64,000 nt of DNA from Sulfitobacter guttiformis (GTDB lineage: Bacteria > Pseudomonadota > Alphaproteobacteria > Rhodobacterales > Rhodobacteraceae), in assembly GCF_003610455.1 (NCBI RefSeq), contig NZ_RAQK01000002.1, forward strand, positions 744,001 to 808,000, in the 5' to 3' direction. A program made the translations under genes and the position numbers. Of the stretch, positions 37,395 to 46,247 are shown in pieces. Each line of letters starts with the position of its first letter. Position 1 is the stretch's first letter. Under the pieces are notes generated by a model, which saw only the letters and a list, made by a program, of their open reading frames with translations, ran no database searches and had not been told where the DNA came from.

Positions 37395-37604
37395 TTATGC
37401 CCCCTTATAGTAACGGTTGGTGCGGTAGTAGGCTTTGACGTGATCGGTCTCTTTGTACCGCGCCTTTGTGCGTTCATCTCCGGTTTCATCGGCAAAGGCC
37501 GGCCGCGCGCCCCCAGCAACAACACTTGTCGTCGCCGCAGCTGCTGCTACGCCAAAAAATCCGCGACGACCGATTACGTTCTTTTTATTGGTGCTGTCAG
37601 TCAT
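37395..37604 (-). CDS. Small Tat-signal protein of formate dehydrogenase operons (TIGR02811-type)
   Basis: A 69-residue protein with a Tat signal (IGRRGFFGVAAAAATTSV) and a short charged tail with TDHVKAYYRTNRYYKGA. It matches the small 'formate dehydrogenase region TAT target' family, found just upstream of the alpha subunit. Its role is unproven; escort of the apo-enzyme to Tat is a common suggestion. It ends 3 bases before the alpha start, so the two are coupled. Confidence 0.85.
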   Translation of the reverse strand: MTDSTNKKNVIGRRGFFGVAAAAATTSVVAGGARPAFADETGDERTKARYKETDHVKAYYRTNRYYKGA

Positions 37605-37661
37605 GCCAGTCTCCCTCTGGATTTCAGTATCGGAGCCCGAAAAATGCCGGGCCGATTGTTA

Positions 37662-38324
37662 TTATTGTTTATGTCCACGTGCGCCCGTGCCGCGGTGCGC
37701 CGCGGCTTCGAGCGCGAAAGCGCGGGTTTCTATATCGATGAAAACACGCCCGACCTCTGCCAATGCACGGTAGAAACGCGCACTCTGGGCCACGGCCAGA
37801 TCATCAAAGAATTGCCCTGCCCAAGGCTCCACGTGACGGGCGAAAAATCCGGCCTCGCCCGCTGCGCCACAGCCAAGAACCCGTGCATCAAACGTGCCCA
37901 CCGCAAGGCCCGCCATCACTTCGGCAAGGCTTGCGATGTGATCTTCCGGCTCGAATCTCCCGGCTGCCCGCTCCACACCCATCAGCTGGAGGTCGCGCCG
38001 CAGCTCGGCCAGAGGCCGCTCGTTCAGGAACCCAGTCAGGTAAAACGATGCATAAGGCAGCAATTCACCACGCCCAACCCCCACAAAAACCTCGAAAAAT
38101 TCGGCGGCCACCTCTTCAGGTTTGGTCTGTGCGGATATCTGGGCCAATACAGTATACGCCTGCCCCAATGCAGTATCGTCACCGGTTAGAGACTTGAGAC
38201 TATCGAGCATATCTTGATCAGGAGGAGAAACCAGCAAAGCAGAAATAAGGCTCCATTGCTGGGCCCTCAACGCTTCGTGCTCTGAAATGGCTGGCGCGGC
38301 AGGTGCCGGGCTGGCTGAAGTCAT
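37662..38324 (-). CDS. TorD/DmsD-family molecular chaperone
   Basis: A 220-residue all-helical cytoplasmic chaperone. Landmarks are LRAQQWSLISALLVSPPD, LPYASFYLTGFLNERPLAELRRDL and the EPEDHIASLAEVMAGL motif characteristic of TorD proteins, with a C-terminal FYRALAEVGRVFIDIE. It likely binds the alpha subunit Tat signal until cofactor insertion. ATG 38324 has AGGTG 5 bases upstream; a longer frame from 38384 lacks support. Confidence 0.88.
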   Translation of the reverse strand: MTSASPAPAAPAISEHEALRAQQWSLISALLVSPPDQDMLDSLKSLTGDDTALGQAYTVLAQISAQTKPEEVAAEFFEVFVGVGRGELLPYASFYLTGFLNERPLAELRRDLQLMGVERAAGRFEPEDHIASLAEVMAGLAVGTFDARVLGCGAAGEAGFFARHVEPWAGQFFDDLAVAQSARFYRALAEVGRVFIDIETRAFALEAAAHRGTGARGHKQ

Positions 38325-38437
38325 GATGTCACCTCGATAAATGGGGTGTGGGTGGTGTCTAACCCGCCGCTCATAATTCCACATTCGTGCAGACTTAGCA
38401 ACAATTTACGGCGGGGTCTTAACTGATTTTGATAATA

Positions 38438-39079
38438 CTACTCTGGCGCAGCCCCGCCATGTCGGCGCGGTGTGGCCTGCGGTGCCTCCCGTCGTTCGGC
38501 CTTTGGTTCCGGCGACGTCGGAGTTACGGACAGCCGCACCGGATCGGGAGACAAATCGGCAACCTGCTCGACCAGCGCTGGTACTGCTTCCTCCTCGGCA
38601 GGCTCCGGCAACTCTTCATCAGGTGCCGGCTCGTCCAAAGCGGGTTCCGCCTCGGGCTTTTTGCCCCCGATCAGGTCTTTTACCATTTTCGCCACGCTTT
38701 GCTCGGAGAGGATGCCACCACCGCCCGGAACACCACCCGGCGCATTCCAATCCCACGCATAGTCCATCGCAGGATCGACGTAATCGCGGACCGACGGGCT
38801 TGCCAGCCAAAGCTTTCGCATGGCTGCGTTCTTAATGCTGGCAGGCACGCCTTTGACCAAAAACGGTTTGATGTCGAACCCTGCGGTGATGTCGTCCAAT
38901 GAAGGAAGTGACGCGATCAATTCCGCAATCTCCGCCTCGTCCGGCAAAGCCTCTTGAGCAGCGTTTTCCAGTTCGGGATCCTGCGGTAGCAGAGGTGCAA
39001 CTTCCGGCTGCTTGGCGGCAAGTTTGCGCCGCGACCATCCGCGTAGAAATCCGCCGCTGTCGTCTTCGGGATCGCTCAT
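38438..39079 (-). CDS. DUF3306 protein, formate dehydrogenase accessory
   Basis: A 213-residue protein with FLRGWSRRKLAAKQ at its N-terminus, the hallmark of DUF3306, a conserved middle (DDITAGFDIKPFLVKGVP, LWLASPSVRDYVDPAMDYAW) and a long acidic Pro/Glu-rich low-complexity tail. No membrane segment or metal motif is seen. Genes of this family sit beside DUF3305 in formate dehydrogenase clusters; function is unknown. Its ATG overlaps the DUF3305 stop by ATGA. Confidence 0.82.
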   Translation of the reverse strand: MSDPEDDSGGFLRGWSRRKLAAKQPEVAPLLPQDPELENAAQEALPDEAEIAELIASLPSLDDITAGFDIKPFLVKGVPASIKNAAMRKLWLASPSVRDYVDPAMDYAWDWNAPGGVPGGGGILSEQSVAKMVKDLIGGKKPEAEPALDEPAPDEELPEPAEEEAVPALVEQVADLSPDPVRLSVTPTSPEPKAERREAPQATPRRHGGAAPE

Positions 39080-39612
39080 GTCTGCCCCTTGGGCGGCATG
39101 CCCGCCTTGCCGCGCGACTGCACCCATTTCTGTGCGTCTGTCAGGATGCGGGGCGCGCGCGGGTCTTGGTCAGAAGTTGCCGGCACACGCTTGCGTTTGT
39201 AAAAAACCTCATCCACATGATGAGCGGCAATAAACGCCTGCATCTGGCGCGCAATTGATACAGGCAGCGGCAACGCCTCGACAAGCTTTTCGGGATCGCT
39301 CGCCATCGCTTCCCCCTCATAGGGGTCGGCAGTTACAAGGCTTACTTCGCCGTTATCACAGGACACCCACAGAGAAGGCTGCGCAGCGCGCAAATTATTA
39401 ATATAATGCGCTGTCTCGCCCGAGTGCAGGACAACCGCGTGATCGCCCATATAATAGGTCCGCACCTCACCCTGCTCGGCCATCAGCGATCCCTTCGCCA
39501 GATCGGGAATATCCGCCATTAGCGCCTTTGGAACCACACGTCGCGTCGCCCATTTATTGGCGGGCGGATGCGAGACGCCCAAAACCGCTACGCGCACAAC
39601 TTCGCGGGGCAT
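39076..39612 (-). CDS. DUF3305 protein, formate dehydrogenase accessory
   Basis: A 178-residue soluble protein with ANKWATRRVVPKALM near residue 16 and YYMGDHAVVLHSGETAHYIN, a pattern typical of DUF3305. The middle part has PSLWVSCDNGEVSLVTADPYEG. It overlaps the neighbours on both sides by 1-4 bases, so all are made together. A role in assembly or maturation of formate dehydrogenase is inferred only from constant linkage. Confidence 0.82.
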   Translation of the reverse strand: MPREVVRVAVLGVSHPPANKWATRRVVPKALMADIPDLAKGSLMAEQGEVRTYYMGDHAVVLHSGETAHYINNLRAAQPSLWVSCDNGEVSLVTADPYEGEAMASDPEKLVEALPLPVSIARQMQAFIAAHHVDEVFYKRKRVPATSDQDPRAPRILTDAQKWVQSRGKAGMPPKGQT

Positions 39613-40625
39613 CAGGCCCGCCCCATGGCGGGGGGCAGTGCGTCTGTTAGCTCTGCTAACGGCAAACCTGTCACAAGGTTCTGCGGCTTAAAACGGATCA
39701 CATTGCTGCCGTCCAACCCCATTAACAGGTAAACGGGCGTTGTCCGGACCTGTGGCGCCACCCCTTCGGGGCGCAAAAACGTCAATGCAAACAGCCCCGC
39801 AAGTGATGCGTCTGGCGCCTCACCCTTCCACAAAGCATTACCGATTTCGGTGCCGGCCTGATCCAGCCCGACATACCATTGCAGGTCTACATCCTCCGCG
39901 ACCTGCAACGCGGTCACGGCAACAGGCACATCCATAAGATGGCTCACAAAACGCGACAGCGCGCTTGCCATACCCGCCCGCGCCAAGGGATCCGCACCAA
40001 AAGGCAGTACCATCGTATGCGCATCAGAGCGACTCCAATAGGTCCAGGCATTCGCCCCGTTCAATACGTCCAACTGATCCACTCCGCCGTTGAGCATTGC
40101 AAACAACGGATTGCTGTGGATTTCGCCCTCCAACTCGCTCACCAGCTCATCATCGGCAAGCATCAGGGCTCCCTCGTTCAGATAGGCACGCTGCGGACGA
40201 AACAGCATCTCGGCGGCGCGCAGAGTATGCACATCTTCACAGCCCTCCAGCGCATTGCGCAAAATCAGCTGTACCAATTGGTCGTAGAACAGATGCGGCA
40301 GGCGCACGCGGCCTCGCACCAATGCCAGATACCCCTCTTCGACGGAACCCGCTGCAAGCAGCGTATCGCGTAAGGTCATGAGAAATTGCCAGTTCTCCCG
40401 CGCATCGGGGTCTTCCATATTGGCAAGCTCCATCACCGATACCGCAGCCTGTGGTGCTTTCAACAGCCGCACATGCAGAGCGCGCTCGGCAGCACATGCC
40501 TCTGGCGGGGGAATGATCTCTGGGCGCGCCAACCAAGCAAGGATCAATGCATCGGTGACCTGCATGCGGCCAGACACATCAAGCGTTGTCAAATGGTGGC
40601 CCGAAGCGACCCAAAATTCCCTCAT
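39612..40625 (-). CDS. DUF6352-like protein in the formate dehydrogenase operon
   Basis: A 337-residue soluble protein beginning MREFWVASGHHLTTLDVSGR, with VTDALILAWLARPEIIPPPE, a helical middle and a C-terminal PVYLLMGLDGSNVIRFKPQN. I assign it to DUF6352 from memory of this N-terminus and context. No catalytic motif is evident. The stop overlaps the DUF3305 start by one base. Function is unknown. Confidence 0.72.
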   Translation of the reverse strand: MREFWVASGHHLTTLDVSGRMQVTDALILAWLARPEIIPPPEACAAERALHVRLLKAPQAAVSVMELANMEDPDARENWQFLMTLRDTLLAAGSVEEGYLALVRGRVRLPHLFYDQLVQLILRNALEGCEDVHTLRAAEMLFRPQRAYLNEGALMLADDELVSELEGEIHSNPLFAMLNGGVDQLDVLNGANAWTYWSRSDAHTMVLPFGADPLARAGMASALSRFVSHLMDVPVAVTALQVAEDVDLQWYVGLDQAGTEIGNALWKGEAPDASLAGLFALTFLRPEGVAPQVRTTPVYLLMGLDGSNVIRFKPQNLVTGLPLAELTDALPPAMGRA

Positions 40626-41185
40626 GATGTTTTTTTCCCTTCCATAAATGCCGCCAGATCAAAATGCTCCTCCGCCTCCTCATCCGTTTCGACCATATGA
40701 AACGCCTTGTCATGGCCACCCAGATACGCAGCAGAGAAAGCAGTGGTATCACGCGGCTTGAGGGTGCGAAACTGCTCACGGATGCCATCTTCTGCGGTGG
40801 TTCGGTGCAGCGCGATTAACGTCCCCTCCGCATGGCCCTGACACAGCTCCTCGGCCAGCGCCATTTCCTCACTGGCAGCAGGAAGGGCTGCCGCCATATC
40901 AGGCGCTCCGAACCTGTCCACCAGCTGTTGCGCAAGAATTTGTGTAGCATCATCGCGGTCCTGCGGGCGCACCAATGTAACAGTAACCAGCGTAGACCAA
41001 CCGAAACTCTCTATTCCCAAAAATCCGGAGCGAAAGGCGATCTGCTCTTTGCGATTGAGGCTGTCAGACTCACGGCCCGCAAACACAAAGGTTCCCGTGA
41101 CCGCCCATTCCCCCGGAACGGCCGCAGGCGCAAAGATCACGTTGTCCGAGCGGTCCAGCTGTATCGTGCGGGGGAGACGGATCAC
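40622..41185 (-). CDS. DUF6505-like protein in the formate dehydrogenase operon
   Basis: A 187-residue protein starting at GTG 41185 (VIRLPRTIQLDRSDNVIFAP), where GTGA overlaps the stop of the upstream ligase-like gene. The frame is open further upstream, but that part is the other gene read in a wrong frame. PGEWAVTGTFVFAG and SFGWSTLVTVTLV are prominent. The C-terminus is acidic (DEEAEEHFDLAAFMEG). The DUF6505 assignment is from memory and context; function is unknown. Confidence 0.7.
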   Translation of the reverse strand: MIRLPRTIQLDRSDNVIFAPAAVPGEWAVTGTFVFAGRESDSLNRKEQIAFRSGFLGIESFGWSTLVTVTLVRPQDRDDATQILAQQLVDRFGAPDMAAALPAASEEMALAEELCQGHAEGTLIALHRTTAEDGIREQFRTLKPRDTTAFSAAYLGGHDKAFHMVETDEEAEEHFDLAAFMEGKKTS

Positions 41186-41898
41186 ATCGCAGGCCCGTTT
41201 GCATCGCGCCATGCGGATTGGCCAAGCGCATCTTTCAGGCGCAAAAGACCCTCGGGTCTTTCCAGATCTCCTTGTGCTGTAAGCTGCCCGCCGGAGGCCA
41301 ATTGACCGCTGTACCGCGCGGCAAGCGGTTGAAATCCGCCATGGTTCATCCGGTCGATATTGAGCATCAGATATGCCGCAAAACTCTCGAGTATGGCGGG
41401 ATGGTCGGCAAAATCTTCCTCGGCCAAGGATACAGATGCGGGATATGTTCCCGGATCGGTGACATGATCGCGGTCGGCAATCAGCTCGACCCCCAGCACG
41501 ATCCAATCGGGAACCGCATCCTCGGCGGTATCAGGCGCGACACACATCCGCATACCGCCAAGTCGCCCCCCATCCAGCAAAACCTCGGAGGGCCAGCCGA
41601 AAGTCACCGCACGCTCGGGCGGGCAATGCGCCGCCAAAGCGTCACCAAGCGCCAGCATCCCCAATATGAACGCGCTGCGCGCTTCCGCCAAGGGCGTCTC
41701 AGGCTCAAGGACAACAGCGAAATCAAACCGCCCGGCCCCGTTTTCAACACCCGATCCGCTATGCCAGACCAAAGTGCCTGCTCCATGCACCTCTGCAAGC
41801 GCACAGGCATGCGCAAACGCATCTCCGCGCTCAAGCCAATGAGGGGTAAAGGGAGGAGGTAACAGTAACGCACGCGGCGTGGAAAGGTCGTCGGGCAC
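41182..41898 (-). CDS. Biotin/lipoate protein ligase-like protein
   Basis: A 238-residue protein with the fold signatures of the BPL/LplA/LipB catalytic family: HGAGTLVWHSGSG near residue 38 and FDFAVVLEPE, then AVTFGWPSEVLLDGGRLGGM, which holds the usual Lys/Gly region in altered form. The canonical GRGRxGR lysine-site motif is not obvious, so it may be a non-ligase relative. GTG 41898 has GGAG 8 bases upstream. It is the first gene of the formate dehydrogenase unit. Confidence 0.72.
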   Translation of the reverse strand: MPDDLSTPRALLLPPPFTPHWLERGDAFAHACALAEVHGAGTLVWHSGSGVENGAGRFDFAVVLEPETPLAEARSAFILGMLALGDALAAHCPPERAVTFGWPSEVLLDGGRLGGMRMCVAPDTAEDAVPDWIVLGVELIADRDHVTDPGTYPASVSLAEEDFADHPAILESFAAYLMLNIDRMNHGGFQPLAARYSGQLASGGQLTAQGDLERPEGLLRLKDALGQSAWRDANGPAM

Positions 41899-42002
41899 GT
41901 TGTCTTCTCCTTGCAAGAGGTTGTCTTTCATTAGATTGTAACGCACTGGACGCCCGCCGCAAGTGCAGCCATACCGCAACCATGCCACCTTGATCGGACA
42001 TT

Positions 42003-44012
42003 ATGCCCATGACCCACGCCCTTTCCAACCGAACTATTCTGACCTGCACTTGCGAGAGCACGATGGCACTCGACACAGGGGCGTTGAAGCGGGCGGGTTG
42101 TGGCGGCAGCGGCGCTGTAAACCAGCTGTGCCGTGCAAATCTCGATCACTTCCGCGCGGCACTCGCCGAAGGCTTGCCCGTCACTGTAACCTGCACACAG
42201 GAAGCGCCATTGTTTTCTGAAATCGGCGCGGATGAGGCGCCCGATGTGCCGCTCGCTTTTGTGAATATTCGCGAAACGGCCGGCTGGACGGCGCAGGCAG
42301 ACGTCAGTGGGCCGAAAATGGCTGCGATGATTGCCACCGCGGCGGTCGCCCCGGCACCGTTCGGAATTACCACACTGGAAAGCAATGGCGTGGCGCTGAT
42401 ACTTGGTCGGGACGCGGTAGCGGTTGATGCCGCGACCAAGCTGTCTGAGCATCTGGACATCACAGTTTTGTTGCTGCCGGACGCGCAAGTGATGCCACCA
42501 CAGCAGACCCGTTTTCCGGTGCTTCAGGGCCGCATTCGCAACGCTACGGGTCACTTGGGTGATTTTTCGCTGACTGTTGATGAATACGCCGTCCCCGCGC
42601 CATCATCGCGCAATCTGCTGGCATTCAACGCAGGACGAAATGGCGCCGTGTCCCGCGCGGATCTGGTCATCGATCTGACTGGCGGTCAGCCATTGTTCGC
42701 ATCGCCTGATCTGCGCCCCGGTTATTTGCGCGCCGATCCGCGCAATCCCGCCGCTGTGGAAGCCCTTATTGCGAAAGCCGGTCAGATGGTCGGGGAGTTC
42801 GACAAACCGGTTTATATCGATTTTCTGGCAGACCTCTGCGCACATTCGCGCAATGGCATCACAGGATGCACGCGCTGCCTCTCGCTTTGCCCCACCGGTG
42901 CAATTGTTCCTGATGGCGACACCGTGCAGATTGACGCCGCAATTTGTGCAGGGTGCGGACAGTGTGCAGCAGCCTGCCCCACAGGCGCGGCCAGCTATGC
43001 CCTACCAGCTGTTTCTACTGTCGCGGACCAACTGCGCGCCGCGCTGCGCGCATGGTATTCTGCGGGCGGGACGTCGGCGCCCGTAATTTTGCTGCATGAC
43101 ACGGATCACGGCACCGACCTGATCAACGCTTGCGGGCGTTTCGGTAGTGGCCTGCCCTTTGATGTTATCCCGATCGGCCTCAATGAGATTACCCAGGCTG
43201 GCCCCGAGGTGATGGCCGCCGCACTTGCATATGGTGCTGGCGCTGTTGCCCTTCTTGGAAGGGCAAAGCCGCTGCACGACCTTGACGGCCTGCACGCCAG
43301 CATCGACTTGGTCAGCAGGACAGCGGCTGCCATGGGCTCTGGTCCGGTTTCTCTGATCGAAACGGATGATCCCGATACGCTAGAGGCGGCACTCGCTGCC
43401 TTGCCCCGGACCGCTGTCTCGCCATCGCGATCTGGTTTCCTTGCCCCTGCTGATAAACGGGGGCTGCTTGTGATGGCATTCTCCGAGATGAACCGTATTT
43501 CCCCGACACCCGCCACCACGCTCGCGTTGTCCGCAGGGGCGCCCTTCGGGCAGGTGGTCGTCGACGGCGATGCTTGCACTCTATGTCAAGCGTGTACGGG
43601 CGTTTGCCCGACTGGCGCATTAGTGGACAACCCAGAAACACCATTGCTGCGCTTTACCGAAAGTGCGTGCGTGCAATGCGGGCTGTGTGCTGCAACATGC
43701 CCTGAGGACGCGATCATACTTAACCCAAGAATTGATTTCGACGCATGGCAGACACCTCGACAGATCCTACACGAAGAGCCACCGTTCTGCTGCATAAGTT
43801 GCGGAACTGCATTTGCCACAAAATCCGGCATAGCACGGGTACAAGAAAAGCTCGCGGATCATTGGATGTTCAACGGCGCCGAAGGCGCACAGCGGTTGAG
43901 AGTATTGGAAATGTGCGAGGATTGCCGTGTGACGGAGATTGTCAACCAAGGCTTCGATCCACATGACGCAACATCACGTAGGGTAAGAACACGCGATGAT
44001 TACAAAGACTAA
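42003..44012 (+). CDS. Polyferredoxin-type 4Fe-4S protein, divergent from the formate dehydrogenase operon
   Basis: A 669-residue protein. The N-terminal ~270 residues hold CTCES and a GCGGSG...LCR cluster, as in flavin or ferredoxin electron carriers. Then come two pairs of ferredoxin motifs: CTRCLSLCPTG and CAGCGQCAAACPTG near residues 285-325, and CTLCQACTGVCPTG and CVQCGLCAATCPED near 525-570. A C-terminal CCISCG ... CEDCR region follows. It probably shuttles electrons for formate metabolism. The 104-base gap to the ligase-like gene should contain divergent promoters. Confidence 0.85.
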   Translation: MPMTHALSNRTILTCTCESTMALDTGALKRAGCGGSGAVNQLCRANLDHFRAALAEGLPVTVTCTQEAPLFSEIGADEAPDVPLAFVNIRETAGWTAQADVSGPKMAAMIATAAVAPAPFGITTLESNGVALILGRDAVAVDAATKLSEHLDITVLLLPDAQVMPPQQTRFPVLQGRIRNATGHLGDFSLTVDEYAVPAPSSRNLLAFNAGRNGAVSRADLVIDLTGGQPLFASPDLRPGYLRADPRNPAAVEALIAKAGQMVGEFDKPVYIDFLADLCAHSRNGITGCTRCLSLCPTGAIVPDGDTVQIDAAICAGCGQCAAACPTGAASYALPAVSTVADQLRAALRAWYSAGGTSAPVILLHDTDHGTDLINACGRFGSGLPFDVIPIGLNEITQAGPEVMAAALAYGAGAVALLGRAKPLHDLDGLHASIDLVSRTAAAMGSGPVSLIETDDPDTLEAALAALPRTAVSPSRSGFLAPADKRGLLVMAFSEMNRISPTPATTLALSAGAPFGQVVVDGDACTLCQACTGVCPTGALVDNPETPLLRFTESACVQCGLCAATCPEDAIILNPRIDFDAWQTPRQILHEEPPFCCISCGTAFATKSGIARVQEKLADHWMFNGAEGAQRLRVLEMCEDCRVTEIVNQGFDPHDATSRRVRTRDDYKD

Positions 44013-44066
44013 ACGGGCAAGACGAGTTAGTCCTTACTCCCATCTCGTTAGCAATTAGGGGCGCAG

Positions 44067-44089
44067 GCGGGCTTCTTTTTCACGCCCGC
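44067..44089. terminator. Hairpin between convergent genes
   Basis: GCGGGC (44067-44072) pairs with GCCCGC (44084-44089) around a T-rich loop, between the stops of the ferredoxin gene and the 44131-44472 gene. The stem is short, so support is modest. Confidence 0.4.
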
Positions 44090-44130
44090 ACTTTCGCGTT
44101 AATGATCGCCTGAATCGGTAAGCCTGAGCT

Positions 44131-44472
44131 TCATTCGGTTGGCGTATCGTCGACCGGCGCGGGCGGAATTACAGCGTCCTGCGGAACAACAGGATTAGGA
44201 TTGGCATCCTCGACGGGCACAGCCGCCTCATCGGTCACGGTATCGACATCATTGGTCTCACCGTTAATTTCACCCGTTGTTTCATTCGCCTGTTCCCCGA
44301 CAACCTCAGCGGAAGGGACAGTACCTGCCTCGCCCACAGGGTCGGAGGAGACAAAGGCCCAAATCGCCAATGCGAGAACAACGGCAGCGAGAACGGCAAT
44401 CAACGTTATATTTGTATTTTTGCGAGGAGGCTGTTCGCCAGTCCTCAAGTCGGGTTTTGTAGAATTCATCAT
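44131..44472 (-). CDS. Hypothetical single-span membrane protein with acidic, Pro-rich tail
   Basis: A 113-residue protein: about 22 polar residues, one helix (ITLIAVLAAVVLALAIWAFV), then a periplasmic-side tail of Glu, Asp, Thr, Val and Pro with almost no basic residues. I recognise no family. Single-gene unit, convergent with the ferredoxin gene. Confidence 0.6.
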   Translation of the reverse strand: MMNSTKPDLRTGEQPPRKNTNITLIAVLAAVVLALAIWAFVSSDPVGEAGTVPSAEVVGEQANETTGEINGETNDVDTVTDEAAVPVEDANPNPVVPQDAVIPPAPVDDTPTE

Positions 44473-44804
44473 TTCCTCAATCTGCTCCAGCGAGCCATTG
44501 TCCTTTACGCACCTTACAAGGTTGGCGTGGACACTTACCGTTTCCGCAGATTCAACGATTGCCTCTCAAAATGGTTCAATTTTATTTCCATACCGTGAAT
44601 AAATTGTCATGGCGGCTGTTACGGCGACCGCTTTGCTGAATTAGTCCTGCTTTAGTGGCAGTTTTGCGGCTCAGCGAAGATGCAGGAAAAAGCAGGTAGC
44701 GGCTTCCTTCAATCCAGTTGTATTGTGACAGGAGCTTCGGTCGAATTGACGGTATAGGCAGCACCAATAAGCTGTGATGCGTGCGCCCCCTCCTCGGCAA
44801 GCTT

Positions 44805-45440
44805 TTAAGCGGCCGTATCCCCAAAGGGAGTATTCATGATCTCTGGCGCGCCGTATTTAACGATAACCTCTTTCAAGCTCTCAACATAAAAACTGGCGTC
44901 TAGTGTGTTGGGCAGCCGCCACCCTTCTCATGCATTTACAATGCGTCAACGGGCAGTGGATTAATCTCATTCATCAATTCCGGCGCCTCCCCATTCGCAC
45001 TACTGTCACTACATGCAGGAATGACCGTTTAACCTGAGCAGCTGACATTGCCCGGTAAGACCTGAATGGATCTCTGTAGATCATCATTTTGCTGCCACCG
45101 GCGCGCATCGCCTCTCGAAACGTTGCTGCGCAATACAGTGCCGATAATAGTTCTGATCTTGTGATAAAAAATCATTCTTGGCTACCAAGTTTGTGAACCT
45201 TCGCGTGAAGCTCTTTGACCTCAATTTCGTAGTATTCAACGCAGCTGACCTTATCGGAAAACGTGCCTGTCTACCCATCAATCGCTTGCCTTTCCACGTC
45301 CTCTCCAGCGCCGGGTCAGCCTTGTGCTGGTATGAAACCCCTTGCGCTATGCGGTCTCCGCGCAGCGCCTCAATTGCCAACATAGCTTTAAACTTGTCTG
45401 CAAAGCAGCGCCTCCTTGTCGTTTGTGCATGCTATCGTCA
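44805..45440 (-). mobile_element. Decayed IS3-family insertion sequence (orfA plus internally deleted orfB)
   Basis: Read on the minus strand, 45440 to about 45130 gives an orfA remnant: TRRRCFADKFKAMLAIEALR and later KELHAKVHKL, then after a frame change KNDFLSQ. From about 45060 down come orfB pieces: GQCQLLRLN, then LMNEIN, then after a deletion GWRLPNTLDASFYVESLKEV and KYGAPEIMNTPFGD, ending at TAA 44805-44807. The catalytic-core segment before GWRLPNT is missing, and frameshifts and stops are numerous, so it is dead. Terminal repeats were not found. Confidence 0.75.
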
Positions 45441-46247
45441 TGGTTGGATCCATCTTAACGCGCTGTCTGTTTACACAGGACCACTTCATTCAGACGCTGC
45501 AAGACTTTGTCCGTCAGGGAGCGTGCGATTGCTGCCAATCACTACGGATATTTGAGCTTGTTGCAGATCAGCTTGGAAAAGGCGCCATGCTAGCACCGCT
45601 GGGAGTTACCATTAAGCACAAGTTCACCCGCCGAAATGAACCATAACTCCCAATTCGGTCCAATTCACAATGGCAAGCGGTGGGCCCCGACATGCACAAA
45701 AACTACTAATATATCTATAAACTTAGTATGAACTGGCGGAGGTTCAGTCCACCCCATTGCTGTGAGAAAATAATGTTGTGAGAAACTAAAAATACCTCAT
45801 TAAATCTGATGCCTATACTATGAAATATAAAAAATTGAGTAGCAAAACGGGCAGGTCCTAGTATCCTAATTTACTAGCTTGAAGACCTAGATTGCGCGCT
45901 CTTTTCCTGCATTTCCAAATATTCAATTTGAACCATCGTTTATTCCATGGAAGTGTAGCCATGTGGAGTAGCGCCCTTAAAATAGTCAATGAGGGGTTTA
46001 AAGGCCGATAATAGTGTCTTTGATTGTAAGCGACTGATCTGAATCAGGAGCATTCGGCTTCATGTCCGGTATTATTTGGCAGTATCGGTTTACTCACTTT
46101 ATAATTCTGGGCTCATATATGAGCCGGAGCAAACCATCGAACTGATCCGCCAGTGTCAATTTGACCGAACCAACGCAGGCAGTCGAACACGCATAATCCA
46201 ACGACGACGACTCGATTGACATTCAATCGCGTCAAAAAAGGAGATCC
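45441..46247. other. AT-rich spacer, no gene found
   Basis: About 800 bases between the IS3 remnant and the universal stress gene. The stretch 45700-46000 is clearly AT-richer than the rest of the window, and no frame with a ribosome site or recognisable product was seen. The right end should hold the usp promoter, including the FNR-like site at 46034. Confidence 0.5.
46034..46047. promoter_or_regulatory. FNR-like palindrome upstream of the first universal stress gene
   Basis: CTGATCTGAATCAG is a perfect dyad matching TTGAT-N4-ATCAA except at its outermost bases. It lies about 200 bases before the usp start, plausible for a long leader. Two mismatches keep confidence moderate. Confidence 0.45.

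Noticed and set aside
45178..45555. Plus-strand frame of 125 codons
   Set aside because: It is antisense to the IS3 orfA remnant and has no family or ribosome site.
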